Both the position numbers and the translations under genes were made by a program. DNA of 64,000 nt. Source: Paenibacillus sp. PastM-3 (GTDB lineage: Bacteria; Bacillota; Bacilli; Paenibacillales; Paenibacillaceae). This document shows positions 9,622 through 19,231 of this stretch, piece after piece. Each line of letters opens with the position of its first letter. The first letter of the stretch is position 1. The DNA lies in contig NZ_JARXXP010000006.1 of the NCBI RefSeq assembly GCF_029893965.1, positions 124,001-188,000 on the forward strand, given 5' to 3'. The notes under the pieces are model-generated. The model had not been told where the DNA came from. It was given only the letters and a program-made list of their open reading frames with translations, and did not search any database.

Positions 9622-10824
9622 TTATGATACACTACCCTCCATACAGGCAGCATAATCGCTGACCCACGGCAGGCTGACCTTCACACTCGTTCCCACCTTT
9701 ATTTCCGAATTCACCTGGATCTGTCCGCCGTACATTTCGATTAATTGTTTGCAGATGGACAGCCCGATACCGGTTCCTTTTTGCTTCGTGGTAAAAAACG
9801 GGTCGAAAATCCGGTTTAGCTTATCCTTCGGTATGCCCGCCCCGTTATCGGTAAAAATCAGGATAATTTCGTCCGTCTCATCCTGCGTCGTAATGGTAAC
9901 ATCAATTCTGCCGCTTAAGGCTGTGAAGGCGTCGATGCTGTTTTTCAAAATATTCAGGAAGACCTGTTCCAGCTGCGAGGCGCTTCCCAGCGTCCACACC
10001 TGTTCTGCAGAACAATCCACATTAAGAACAATATTATCGCTGAGGATGAGCTGATTCACGATATTTACAACCCGGTGTATAACTTCAATTACATTAAAAA
10101 TTTCACCGTCTCTTTGCAGACTATCCCCCTTACGGGAGAGCACCAGGAAATCCGTGACCAGTCTGTTCAGGTTATCAATCTCCTTAATCGTGATATCCAG
10201 ATAGGTTCGCAATTCTGCCGCCTTGATCTCGGGTTCATTCAGCCGGTTATGGATAAGCTGGGCGAAGCCCTTAATAGAAGCCAGCGGATTGCGGATTTCA
10301 TGTGCCATTCCTGCAGCCATCTGTCCCATTACTGCTATTTTTTGCTCATGCAGGCTGTCAATTTCCTCATTTTTATTAGACAGATAGCCCTGGGCGAAGC
10401 CGGTAAACCGTACCCAGTTGCATTCCATCAGACGGCCGTTAAAAAACAGCCGGTTCACGGAGTCATCCACCTTCTCCTCAATAATTCCGAACATGATGTT
10501 CTGGGCTGTCAGATTCAGATCCTTGCTCATTTCCATCATAATATCAAAGTGCTCACCGAAGATGTCCGCGAGGAATATCCCTTGCTGGATACCCTCACTG
10601 TGCGAATTATCCAGAAACTGTCCATAATCGGCAGCGTTCATGTACAGGGCCTCTATCATATGTAATAGAATCGTAGTGAAGCTGGAATCCAGCAGTTCCT
10701 TATGTGATTCTATAAACCAGTCAAGATCGCTATCCTTTCTCATTAAGGAACGATAATGACTGTCCAGAATAACCGGAACCGATAACGTTAATGATGCGCG
10801 CAATTCAACTTCACTGTATGCCAT
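9622..10824 (-). CDS. Soluble orphan sensor histidine kinase
   Basis: 400 residues. The C-terminal half is a standard kinase: phosphoacceptor H175 in GMAHEIRNPL, N-box NILKNSIDAF near 291-300, G boxes DNGAGIPKD and TTKQKGTGIGLSI. The N-terminal ~160 residues are helical, with no membrane segment and no PAS domain. They loosely recall the helical N-terminal domains of RsbR-type stressosome proteins, but that is only an impression. No response regulator is adjacent. In bacilli such orphan kinases often feed the Spo0F phosphorelay, which is an inference here. The GGGAGG ribosome binding site and a terminator on its far side show a single-gene unit. Confidence 0.82.
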   Translation of the reverse strand: MAYSEVELRASLTLSVPVILDSHYRSLMRKDSDLDWFIESHKELLDSSFTTILLHMIEALYMNAADYGQFLDNSHSEGIQQGIFLADIFGEHFDIMMEMSKDLNLTAQNIMFGIIEEKVDDSVNRLFFNGRLMECNWVRFTGFAQGYLSNKNEEIDSLHEQKIAVMGQMAAGMAHEIRNPLASIKGFAQLIHNRLNEPEIKAAELRTYLDITIKEIDNLNRLVTDFLVLSRKGDSLQRDGEIFNVIEVIHRVVNIVNQLILSDNIVLNVDCSAEQVWTLGSASQLEQVFLNILKNSIDAFTALSGRIDVTITTQDETDEIILIFTDNGAGIPKDKLNRIFDPFFTTKQKGTGIGLSICKQLIEMYGGQIQVNSEIKVGTSVKVSLPWVSDYAACMEGSVS

Positions 10825-11028
10825 TACTGTCCTCCCTTTACATTATCAGCTATATATTAAAAGAGTACCTAAGCGTTTAACCCAACTAAATATTCCCTAT
10901 CTGCACTGTACGCTGACCCGTCCAATTTGTAAATATTGGATTGCATAAAGTTTCAGGATACCGGGATGCCTATCAAATAATGGCTTGATTCCGGCAATAC
11001 ATGCTAAAATCATCTGAGAGAATTCTTG

Positions 11029-11922
11029 ATGTCCACTGCTTACGGATCGGAGAGTATGAATGTGAACAATCAGCAATTAACCCGGATGTATATGGAGAAT
11101 CTTGAGGTACGCGTAACGGCTGCAGGATACAATCAGGTGTGGACCGACTGGCGGGAGCTGGATTATACGCCAGACTACAACAAGTTTTACCTGATATGTG
11201 AAGGGGAGGGCTGGCTGAAAATCGGCGATGCCGAGTTCAGTCCGCAGCCCGGGGAATGGTTCCTGATGCCGCAGGGCATCAAGCAGTCCTTTTCTTATAC
11301 CTCCGGCCCCAGGTACACGAAGTACTGGTGCCATTTTACCGCGCGGATCGGGGAACGCAATCTGTTTGATCTGCTGCAGACGCCGCTTTGGATCGACACG
11401 GAGCAGGACAGCGGACCCATTGAGCTTTTCCGTGAGCTGCTGAAGCACCATAACGATTCTGCCCTTACCGGTCCGCTGCTCGTCAAATCGGCCATGCTAA
11501 AGCTTATAGCCCACTATCTGGAACAGAGTGCCGTAACCCAGCAAGGCCTCAGGCCGGCAGCGGTATCCGAGCCGCTTCAGCAGGTCATCTCGCATATTCA
11601 GCGCTGCTATCACCGGAATCTGACCATTGAAGAGCTGGCTGAGCTGGCGCACCTGCAGCCCAATTATTTTATCCGTGTGTTTAAACGGCAGTTCGGGACC
11701 TCCCCGATTCAATATATCAATAAAAAAAGACTTGAGGAAGCCAAGCTGCTGCTTGCAACCACGAATCTGCTGCTGTCGGAAATCGGCGACAGGGTAGGGA
11801 TACCGGACATTTCCTATTTATCCAGAACCTTCAAAGCATTCACCGGCTTCTCACCCTCAGCCTACCGGCTAACCTTCAGCCCGGAACAGCTGCCGGTAAA
11901 CGCCAAAAAACCTCAGCAATGA
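11029..11922 (+). CDS. AraC-family regulator
   Basis: About 297 residues. An N-terminal cupin-like sensor region (YLICEGEGWLKIGD, then PGEWFLMPQGIKQSF) is followed by two C-terminal helix-turn-helix motifs from about residue 190 (LTIEELAELAHLQPNYFIRVFKRQFGTS and LLLSEIGDRVGIPDISYLSRTFK). It probably binds a sugar and controls nearby glycosidase genes. The closest are the convergent GH95 gene and the arabinan operon. The start is uncertain: TTG at 11026, ATG at 11029 (GAGAG 8 nt upstream) and ATG at 11056 are all possible. The stop codon lies inside the terminator stem. Confidence 0.82.
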   Translation: MSTAYGSESMNVNNQQLTRMYMENLEVRVTAAGYNQVWTDWRELDYTPDYNKFYLICEGEGWLKIGDAEFSPQPGEWFLMPQGIKQSFSYTSGPRYTKYWCHFTARIGERNLFDLLQTPLWIDTEQDSGPIELFRELLKHHNDSALTGPLLVKSAMLKLIAHYLEQSAVTQQGLRPAAVSEPLQQVISHIQRCYHRNLTIEELAELAHLQPNYFIRVFKRQFGTSPIQYINKKRLEEAKLLLATTNLLLSEIGDRVGIPDISYLSRTFKAFTGFSPSAYRLTFSPEQLPVNAKKPQQ

Positions 11923-11930
11923 GGTTTTTT
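11905..11930. terminator. Bidirectional terminator overlapping a stop codon
   Basis: AAAAAACCTCA, a 4-nt loop, then TGAGGTTTTTT. It is symmetrical and so can end the plus-strand AraC gene and the convergent minus-strand GH95 gene. The TGA stop (11920-11922) is the first part of the right arm. Confidence 0.8.
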
Positions 11931-11942
11931 GGGCTGAACAGG

Positions 11943-14330
11943 CTATTCCTTTACGGTGAGGGTATACCGCTTGCCGGCTTCAACCGGAAATTCGGCAATC
12001 CCATCCGTTACCGTAACATTCTCTACTCTGGCTCCGGCTTCGCTAATCTGAATCTGCTGACCGGCCAGTACCCGGCAGGTTTGTGTGCGGGAAGCTGTAA
12101 TAACCGCCCCTGACAAGCTTCCGCTGCTCCAGTCTATATCCACTTCATAACCCCCTCTGGCCCGCAGTCCTTTCACATATCCTTCCGGCCAGGAGTCCGG
12201 CAGCGCCGGCAGCAGCGTAAGGAATCCCTGATGGGACTGCAGCAGCATCTCGGCAATGCCTGAAGTGGCGGCAAAGTTGCCGTCAATCTGAAACGGCGGA
12301 TGAGCGTCGAACAGATTGGCGTATACGCCGCCCTCTGCGGCCCGCTCGCGCACCGTTTCATTTTCCCTGACAAGGGTGAGCAGATTGGAAATGAGCCGCT
12401 CCGCCCGGTTGCCGTCCTTGAAGCGGGCCCACAGGCTGATTTTCCAGCCCAGGCTCCAGCCTGTTCCGCCGTCTCCCCGGATCTCAAGCGAGGTTCTGGC
12501 TGCCCGGAACAGCTCAGGCGCTGACTGCTCCGAGATCAGCCTGCCCGGATATACACCAACCAGATGGGAGACGTGGCGGTGATGGACGTCCTCCTCCGGA
12601 TAATCCTTAGACCATTCCTGCAGCCTGCCCTGCCGGTCAATGCGCAGAGGCAGCATGCGGTCCTTCGCGCGCCCGAGGGTACCGGCGAACTCCTCATCCG
12701 TCTGCAGAAGTTCCGCCGACTCCATACAGTTGCCGAACAATTCGGCAATCAGCGACAGATCCATCGCTGTGGCCGCACTGACTGCATGCAGCCCGCCTCC
12801 GGCAGCAAACTTATGCTCCGGGGAGGTGGAAGGTGAGGTAATCAGCTCTCCAGCCTCATTCTCAATCAGCCAGTCCAGGCAGAACAGCGCCGCATCCTTC
12901 ATCACCGGATACGCGGTCTCACGCAGAAAGTCCAAATCTCCGCTGAAAAGATAATGTTCCCACAAATGCTGGGTCAGCCACACTGCGCCCATAGGCCAGA
13001 ACGCCCACACCGGATCACCGTCACCGTAAGCGCCTGCCGGGCCCGTCTGGGCCCACAGGTCGGAATTGTGATGGGCAACCCAGCCTCTGGCGCCATAGTT
13101 TACCTCGGCAGTCTTCCGGCCGTTGAGCGCCAGACTGCCAATATAATCAATGAACGGCTCATGCAGCTCGGCCAGATTGCAGATCTCCGCCGGCCAGTAA
13201 TTCATTTCGGCATTGATGTTCAGCGTATAGTTGGAGCTCCACGGCGCACGGGTCTCCTGGTTCCAGATCCCCTGCAGGTTCGCAGGCTGGGTTCCCGGCC
13301 GGGAGCTGGCGATAAGCAGATATCTGCCGTAATGAAACAGCAGCTCCACCAGCCCAGGATCACTGCTTCCGTATTCGGCGATCCGCTGGTCGGTCGGCAG
13401 ATCGGCAGGAGCCTTGCCTGGCCCCAGATGCAGCTTCACTCTGTCAAAAAGCGAGCGGTGATCCTGCAGGTGATCCTGCAGAACCGCAGCGTATTCCCTG
13501 CTGCAGGCCGCCTGAATAATCCGGGCCGTCACCTCCCCGGGAATACGTTCCGGGCTGCTTGCCCTGAGCAGCGGATCGAAGCTTGTCGCTGCGCTGAAGT
13601 ACAGCGTGGCCGAGGTCGCCCCGCTGATATGCAGCCCTTCCGCTCCCGCATGCAGGCTTCCGCCCTCATGTATTACTGCAAGCCTTCCCTGGAATTGCAG
13701 CCCCCGGGAGGCTCCGGAATCCCCGTAACGGACCGGTTCGCTAGACGCATAATAATTCGGGTCCACATGCTCGGGAGCATGGCCGAAGATTGTAAACTGC
13801 TCCTGCTCCAGCCGGATGCTGTGGCGGAGCGGGCTGTCCAGCCTGGCAAGGAAGCTCAGCGCGCCTTCCCGGCTGGCTGTCAGCCTGACGGCTATGACCT
13901 GATCCGGATGCGAGACAAATACTTCGCGCGTGTACTGCACGCCTCCGATCTTGTATTGAATGCCGACTACACCGGCGGAAAGATCCAGCTTCCGGCTATA
14001 GCTTCCCCGCTCTACGGATTGCCCGTGCTCCATCGTAATATTCAGGTCCCCCAGCGGCAGGTAGGACTGCGTATAAGGGCCCATCATTTGCCGGCAGAGC
14101 TGATCCGCCTCCCCATAACGACCCTGCGCAATCAGGGATCTTACCTCCGGCAATACTTCCCTGGCTCCCGGATTGTTCCATTCACGGGGATAACCTGACC
14201 AGAGGGTATCTTCATTCAAAGCAATCCGTTCACGCTCAATACCGCCAAATACCATAGCGCCAAGATTACCGTTTCCTGTAGGCAGCGCCTCTGTCCAATA
14301 GACGGCAGGCGTAGAAAATTGTATATTCAC
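11943..14330 (-). CDS. GH95 alpha-L-fucosidase (or alpha-L-galactosidase)
   Basis: 795 residues, normal length for GH95. The N-terminal domain has the family signature LPTGNGNLGAMVFGG followed by LNEDTLWSG. The barrel region carries PANLQGIWNQ, NYTLNINAEMNYWP and GWVAHHNSDLW, then SPSTSPEH and FDAHPPFQIDGNFA. All are GH95 landmarks. It removes terminal fucose, or galactose in some members, by inversion. No signal peptide is present. It starts with GTG at 14330, 9 nt downstream of GGAGGT at 14345-14340. It stands alone, convergent with an AraC regulator. A truncated second GH95 copy lies at 35981-36247. Confidence 0.87.
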   Translation of the reverse strand: MNIQFSTPAVYWTEALPTGNGNLGAMVFGGIERERIALNEDTLWSGYPREWNNPGAREVLPEVRSLIAQGRYGEADQLCRQMMGPYTQSYLPLGDLNITMEHGQSVERGSYSRKLDLSAGVVGIQYKIGGVQYTREVFVSHPDQVIAVRLTASREGALSFLARLDSPLRHSIRLEQEQFTIFGHAPEHVDPNYYASSEPVRYGDSGASRGLQFQGRLAVIHEGGSLHAGAEGLHISGATSATLYFSAATSFDPLLRASSPERIPGEVTARIIQAACSREYAAVLQDHLQDHRSLFDRVKLHLGPGKAPADLPTDQRIAEYGSSDPGLVELLFHYGRYLLIASSRPGTQPANLQGIWNQETRAPWSSNYTLNINAEMNYWPAEICNLAELHEPFIDYIGSLALNGRKTAEVNYGARGWVAHHNSDLWAQTGPAGAYGDGDPVWAFWPMGAVWLTQHLWEHYLFSGDLDFLRETAYPVMKDAALFCLDWLIENEAGELITSPSTSPEHKFAAGGGLHAVSAATAMDLSLIAELFGNCMESAELLQTDEEFAGTLGRAKDRMLPLRIDRQGRLQEWSKDYPEEDVHHRHVSHLVGVYPGRLISEQSAPELFRAARTSLEIRGDGGTGWSLGWKISLWARFKDGNRAERLISNLLTLVRENETVRERAAEGGVYANLFDAHPPFQIDGNFAATSGIAEMLLQSHQGFLTLLPALPDSWPEGYVKGLRARGGYEVDIDWSSGSLSGAVITASRTQTCRVLAGQQIQISEAGARVENVTVTDGIAEFPVEAGKRYTLTVKE

Positions 14331-14445
14331 GATTTAGTGACCTCCATTGATCCGGTTGATGTGCTGCTCGTTCCTTCTAATCCTAGCAATCCCGGGCAGC
14401 CGGATGAATGTCCGATCCTATCTTTCTTTTGGAGAAAATTATCAT

Positions 14446-14667
14446 TCAATCCGAAAAATGCGGGAATCCGAAAATCCAGATCAGCACACCGAGAATCATC
14501 ATGGCTATACCGGCGATTCTGGATAAAATCAGCGGAACGCCTTTGGTATACTTCTTTGTTTCCACTTTATTAGGCGTGGTTATGTTCACGGTCACTTTGC
14601 TCTGCACAAGATACAAAAGCCCAAGAATAAACAGCGCCAAGCCTGCCAGCACCCTAAGGATCAGCAT
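14446..14667 (-). CDS. Small two-TM membrane protein
   Basis: 73 residues with two hydrophobic helices (about 2-21 and 47-67) separated by a short polar, Lys-rich loop that probably faces outside or inside as a hairpin. The start is supported by GAGGGGG about 8 nt upstream. It is a single-gene unit, divergent from the P-loop protein at 14798. I do not recognise a family. Its codon use and ribosome binding site suggest a real gene. Confidence 0.6.
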   Translation of the reverse strand: MLILRVLAGLALFILGLLYLVQSKVTVNITTPNKVETKKYTKGVPLILSRIAGIAMMILGVLIWIFGFPHFSD

Positions 14668-14797
14668 TGTGTAACCCCCTCGTTCATTATCATCACTGCC
14701 GCATACTGTTCATTACCCTCTAAGCTGTGCATTTAATGATACGCCCGTTACTTTTTCCTGTGTTATTATGAATCAAAATGCTCAAAAGGGGACTTAG

Positions 14798-15358
14798 ATG
14801 ATGAAGCTGATCATTGTATTCGGACCGCAGGCCTCCGGCAAAATGACTATCGGGCATGAGCTGGAAAAGATCACCGAGCTGAAGCTGTTCCACAACCATA
14901 TGACGATTGAGCTGCTGGTGCCTTTTTTCGGCTTCAGTCCGGAAATGTGGAGGCTCGTCGACAAATTCCGCCAGGACATATTCGAAACGGCTGCCGGCAG
15001 CGGGCTGTATGGAATGATTTTCACCTACGTATGGGCCTTCGATCTGCAGAACGACTGGGATTACATCGAATCCGTCTGCAGGATTATCGAAGACCGGGGC
15101 GGCGAGGTATACCTGGTTGAGCTTGAGACCGCACTTGAGGAGCGGCTGGAGCGGAACAAAACACCGCACCGGCTTGAGCATAAGCCCACCAAACGGGATG
15201 TCGCCCGCTCTGAGCAGAACCTGCTGCAGACGATGGAGCAACACCGGCTGAACTCTCATGAGGGGGAAATCACCAGGGAGCGTTATTTAAGAATCAACAA
15301 TACAAGCCTGTCTGCCGCTGAGGTCGCACAGAGAATTAAGGAGAGCTTTCAGCTGTAG
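14798..15358 (+). CDS. P-loop NTPase / small kinase-like protein
   Basis: 186 residues. The Walker A motif GPQASGKMT is at residues 8-16, preceded by a beta strand, MKLIIVF. The layout resembles shikimate/gluconate-kinase-like and AAA_33-type single-domain kinases (a lid region RLERNKTPHRLEHKP near 130-145). The substrate is unknown. AAAAGGGG lies before two adjacent ATGs, of which either could be used. The rarD-like gene follows 28 nt later, so the two are probably co-transcribed. Confidence 0.7.
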   Translation: MMKLIIVFGPQASGKMTIGHELEKITELKLFHNHMTIELLVPFFGFSPEMWRLVDKFRQDIFETAAGSGLYGMIFTYVWAFDLQNDWDYIESVCRIIEDRGGEVYLVELETALEERLERNKTPHRLEHKPTKRDVARSEQNLLQTMEQHRLNSHEGEITRERYLRINNTSLSAAEVAQRIKESFQL

Positions 15359-15386
15359 TGTGTAAACATGAAGAGGAGAATTGGAA

Positions 15387-16265
15387 ATGAATAACGGATT
15401 GGTCAACGCTATAATCGCTTATATCATGTGGGGAATTCTCCCGCTGTATTGGAAGTTATTTAATGATGTGCCGGCAGGCGAGATTCTGTCGCACCGGGTA
15501 GTCTGGTCGTTCGTCTTCATGTCTGTTCTCGTCGCCGTCCAGCGCCGCTGGGGTGACATCAGGCGGATTGCGGCCAGCCGCTCGCAGCTGTTACCGCTCA
15601 CAGCCAGCGGACTGCTGATCGCTGTGAATTGGCTCATCTTTATCTGGGCGGTGAATAACGGGCATGTCGTCGAGACCAGTCTCGGCTATTATCTGAACCC
15701 GCTGTTAAATGTGCTGCTTGCAGTCGTCTTCCTTCATGAGAAGCCAAACCGCGGCCAATGGCTCGCGATTGCCATCGCCAGCGCCGCGGTGCTTATTATC
15801 GCCATCAATTACGGACGTTTCCCGTGGATTGCGATCTCGCTGGCCGTGTCGTTCGGCCTGTACGGCCTCGCCAAGAAGAAGACCATGCAGGATGCTTCTG
15901 TGGGCTTGCTGTCTGAGACAGCCGTAGTTTTGCCCATCGCGCTCGGCTACTGGATCTATTTGGCGGTCACAGGAGAGTCTACAGCCTGGTCGCTGTCCCC
16001 GTCGATGTTTGCCGGGTTGCTTCTCTCCGGCGCGGTAACGGCCCTGCCGCTGCTCTTTTTTGCCCGGGCTGCTGCCCGCATGTCACTGTCCGCGCTCGGC
16101 TTTGTACAATACATCGGGCCGACCATTATGCTATTATTAAGCATATTTGTGTTTAAGGAATCGGTCTCGCCTGTTCTGCTCCTCGGCTTCGCACTTATCT
16201 GGACAGCGCTTGTCGTATACGCCGCATCCTCGGTTCGCGGCACAAGGCTTGCCAGGGCAAATTAA
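15387..16265 (+). CDS. rarD: RarD-like EamA-family transporter
   Basis: 292 residues with about ten hydrophobic helices in two EamA repeats. The N-terminus YIMWGILPLYWKLF and the later LFFARAAARMSLSALGFVQYIGPT are typical of the RarD branch, known as chloramphenicol-sensitivity proteins. The transported substrate is not established for the family. A TTG at 15381 would be in frame, but GAGGAG at 15373-15378 fits the ATG at 15387 (8-nt spacing). It follows the P-loop gene as a probable second cistron and ends at a strong bidirectional terminator. Confidence 0.82.
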   Translation: MNNGLVNAIIAYIMWGILPLYWKLFNDVPAGEILSHRVVWSFVFMSVLVAVQRRWGDIRRIAASRSQLLPLTASGLLIAVNWLIFIWAVNNGHVVETSLGYYLNPLLNVLLAVVFLHEKPNRGQWLAIAIASAAVLIIAINYGRFPWIAISLAVSFGLYGLAKKKTMQDASVGLLSETAVVLPIALGYWIYLAVTGESTAWSLSPSMFAGLLLSGAVTALPLLFFARAAARMSLSALGFVQYIGPTIMLLLSIFVFKESVSPVLLLGFALIWTALVVYAASSVRGTRLARAN

Positions 16266-16285
16266 TCTTCCCCGTTAACCCAATC

Positions 16286-16340
16286 AAAAAGCGGCAGTCT
16301 AAAGACACTGTATTCCCGTCTTTAGCTGCCGCTTTTTTTT
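16286..16340. terminator. Bidirectional terminator between rarD and GH78
   Basis: The stem AAAAAGCGGCAGtCTAAAGAC / GTCTTTAGcTGCCGCTTTTT has A and T runs on both outer sides and serves both convergent genes. Confidence 0.9.
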
Positions 16341-16353
16341 TGCAATTATAGGG

Positions 16354-19020
16354 TTAAGCTATCGTGAACCGGTAATTCCCTGATCCTATGGTCAGCTTCC
16401 GGACGCCGGCGTTCTCTTCTGCGGATAGAACCCCGCTTACGTGATTCAGCGCTTTCCCGCTCTCCAGCATTTTTCCCCGCTGCCCAAGCGGCAGGATGAG
16501 CTCAGCCGTAGTATTGGCCGGGATCGTTATCTTCAGCTCAAGTGAACCATCCGACTGTTTGCTCCATGCTGACTGGATCGGACCGTATACGGAGCTGTAG
16601 GAGGCTTCCGCCCAAGTGAGCTGTCTGCCCGGCTGAGGCTGGATGCGGATTTTTTTGTAGCCCGGTTCGATTAGCTCAATCCCTCCGGCAATACGGTAGA
16701 GCCAGTCCCCGACAGCGCCGTAAGCGTAATGGTTGTAGGAGTTCATATCGTCACTCCAGAAGGAGCCGTCCTGCTTGATTCCATCCCAGTGCTCCCAGAT
16801 CGTCGTCGCCCCCTGAAGGACGGAATACAGCCAGGAAGGGTATTCCTTCTGCAGCACCAGCTCATAGGCCAGATCGGTGTACCCGAAGCGGGACAGGACC
16901 AGGCACAGATACGGCGTCCCCACAAAACCGGTCGTCAGATGGGTTCCGTTTTCTTTTACATGATCTGCAAGCATCGCGGCCGTACGCGGACGGTCTTTTT
17001 CCTCCAAAAGATCGAACATCAGCGCTACGGCATAGGCTGTCTGAGTCGGAGAAGCTACCCGTCCGCTAGGCGTCACGAACTCCTCACGGAAAGCGCGGAT
17101 GATATTGCTGTGCAGCTCGCGGTATTTTTCGGCTTCCTCCTGCTGTCCAATGATCTCCGCAGTTTTGGCCAAAAGCTCTGTTGAATAGGCAAAAAAGGCG
17201 GTGGCGATCAGATCCTTCGGCGTTGCCCCGATGTAGCTGTTCTCCTTCGCATCCAGCCCCAGCCAGTCGCCAAAGTGGTGGCCTGTGTTCCACAGGAATT
17301 CATGCTCGCCCTGGGCACGGATGTATTCCACCCAAGCCTTCATGCTTGGATACTGCTGCTTCAGTATGCGGACGTCCCCGTAGCACTGGTAAAGTGTCCA
17401 CGGACAAATGACGGCGGCATCCCCCCAGGCCGAAGATCCATAACCTGCTGCCCGGATGTCAGGAATGACATGCGGCACTCTACCGTCCGCCTCCTGGTCC
17501 GCAGCGAGATCCTTTAACCATTTTTCAAAAAAAGGCACCACATTCATATTAAAGGCCGCCGTACGGATGAACACCTGCGCATCCCCCGTCCAGCCCAGTC
17601 TTTCGTCACGCTGCGGGCAGTCGGTCGGCACATCGAGGAAATTCCCTTTTTGGCCCCATAGAATGTTATGCTGCAGCCGGTTCACCAGCTCATCCGAGCA
17701 GCTGAAGCTGCCGGTCTGCTCCAGATCAGAGTGAATCACACAGCCGGTGAACTGTTCTACTAATTGATCGCGCGGCACATCCGTCACTTGGACATAGCGG
17801 AAGCCCTGGAATGTAAAATGCGGCTCAAATGTCTCCGGCTCTCCGCCCCGGCAGATATAAGTCACGGTCTGCCTGGCGGAACGCAGGTTACCGGTATAAA
17901 AATTACCGTCCCGGTCCAGCACCTCGGCATGCTGCAGCGTTACCTCTGTACCGGCTTCAGCCTTCACTGTAAATCTGACCCAGCCGACCATATTCTGGCC
18001 CATATCCAGCACAGTTGCGCCTGCCGGTGTAGTTATGACCTCGATAGGCTTAATGGTTTCAACAATGCGGGCCGGCTCGTTCTCCTGGGCTACCAGCAGC
18101 GGAGGCGGGGCATCCGTCAGTGCCGCTTGCTTCCAATGGTGGTCCGCGAAGCCGGGAGAAGCCCATCCGTCCGGCTCAAGCCGCGCATCATAGGTTTCAC
18201 CGTGATACAGCTCAGACATCAGCAGCGGTCCGGTTGAAGTGCGCCAGCTGCCGTCTGTAACAATGATTTGTTCCGTGCCGTCGGCCAATGTAACATGCAG
18301 CTGAACGAGTAACGCACGCTGTTTGCCGTAATGGTCCTTGCTTCCGTCCCAGGCCAAATAGCCTTTGTACCAGCCGTTACCTACGATGCAGCCAAGTGTA
18401 TTCCCGCCCGCCGTGAGCATACGGCTCACATCATAAGTCTGATACTGCAGCCGTTTATTGTAGCTCGTCCAGCCGGGGCTGAACAGCGTATCATCCGCCG
18501 GAATGCCGTTTACATACAAGCGGTACAGGCCGAGAGAGGTTGCATAGATCCGTGCTGAGACGGCCTCTGCGGGAAGCTCGAATTCTGTGCGGAAATAATC
18601 GCACGGGTCTTCGCTGTTCTCAGTGAGCTGCCCGGGAACGGGTGCCGTTATCCAGCCCGCCTGCCAGTTTTGCGTTGAGAGCAATGCGGTTTCCCAGTAT
18701 GCCGGTGCGCTCCATGCTGAAACGTCATCTTCGGAGGCCCATATGCGTACCCTGAAAAAGTAGCGGGTGCGCGGGTGCATAGCCCGGCCCTGGTATTCTA
18801 TGTGCACACTGGAATCGGATACGACCTTTCCGGTATCCCACACGAGCTCTGCTTCTGCTTCAAAAGACGGATCACAGCCCGCCTGAATCTGATAGGCGAA
18901 TTGGATGAAGCCTCTTGTCTCCGCCTGGATCTGCCAGCTGAGCCGCGGGTTAAGATCATCGACTCCCAATGGATTGGTTCTGTAGTTCACCATCAGGTTT
19001 AACACTTTACACTGGGTCAT
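16354..19020 (-). CDS. GH78 alpha-L-rhamnosidase
   Basis: 888 residues, the usual length for the multi-domain bacterial enzymes. N-terminal beta-sandwich domains (NPLGVDDLNPRLSWQI; YVNGIPADDTLFSPGWTSYNKRLQY) lead to the (alpha/alpha)6 barrel, whose signature DCPQRDERLGWTGDAQVF marks the active site. A C-terminal beta-sandwich ends the protein. It releases terminal rhamnose from rhamnogalacturonan or rhamnosylated glycosides. There is no signal peptide. AAAGGAG precedes the ATG. An AraC regulator is transcribed divergently 211 bp away and is the obvious candidate activator. Confidence 0.9.
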   Translation of the reverse strand: MTQCKVLNLMVNYRTNPLGVDDLNPRLSWQIQAETRGFIQFAYQIQAGCDPSFEAEAELVWDTGKVVSDSSVHIEYQGRAMHPRTRYFFRVRIWASEDDVSAWSAPAYWETALLSTQNWQAGWITAPVPGQLTENSEDPCDYFRTEFELPAEAVSARIYATSLGLYRLYVNGIPADDTLFSPGWTSYNKRLQYQTYDVSRMLTAGGNTLGCIVGNGWYKGYLAWDGSKDHYGKQRALLVQLHVTLADGTEQIIVTDGSWRTSTGPLLMSELYHGETYDARLEPDGWASPGFADHHWKQAALTDAPPPLLVAQENEPARIVETIKPIEVITTPAGATVLDMGQNMVGWVRFTVKAEAGTEVTLQHAEVLDRDGNFYTGNLRSARQTVTYICRGGEPETFEPHFTFQGFRYVQVTDVPRDQLVEQFTGCVIHSDLEQTGSFSCSDELVNRLQHNILWGQKGNFLDVPTDCPQRDERLGWTGDAQVFIRTAAFNMNVVPFFEKWLKDLAADQEADGRVPHVIPDIRAAGYGSSAWGDAAVICPWTLYQCYGDVRILKQQYPSMKAWVEYIRAQGEHEFLWNTGHHFGDWLGLDAKENSYIGATPKDLIATAFFAYSTELLAKTAEIIGQQEEAEKYRELHSNIIRAFREEFVTPSGRVASPTQTAYAVALMFDLLEEKDRPRTAAMLADHVKENGTHLTTGFVGTPYLCLVLSRFGYTDLAYELVLQKEYPSWLYSVLQGATTIWEHWDGIKQDGSFWSDDMNSYNHYAYGAVGDWLYRIAGGIELIEPGYKKIRIQPQPGRQLTWAEASYSSVYGPIQSAWSKQSDGSLELKITIPANTTAELILPLGQRGKMLESGKALNHVSGVLSAEENAGVRKLTIGSGNYRFTIA

Positions 19021-19086
19021 TTAAGCCGCTCCTTTAAATAAGATGTAGTCCTCAGGCCGGTCACGGTCCCCTGCTTCCTTCCATTG

Positions 19087-19172
19087 CCGACATTTCTACG
19101 TCTATTGTATGGGGCAGATTGTTTGTATATGGGGGCTATTCCGGACATTGTAATAGGCGGATCTGGACATTC
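19087..19172. promoter_or_regulatory. Repeated GACATT half-sites between GH78 and araC
   Basis: CCGACATTT (19087-19095), CCGGACATTG (19141-19150) and CTGGACATTC (19163-19172). The last two are 22 bp apart, two helical turns, as expected for a dimeric AraC protein on direct half-sites. This is inference from spacing and context only. Confidence 0.35.
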
Positions 19173-19231
19173 GCAGAGTGATTGCGTAGGATGAAAGGCA
19201 GTTAATTTAACGTTGCAGAGGAGCAATCCGT

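Noticed and set aside
12954-14198. 414-codon plus-strand open frame under the GH95 gene
   Set aside because: Antisense shadow of GH95, with no family features.
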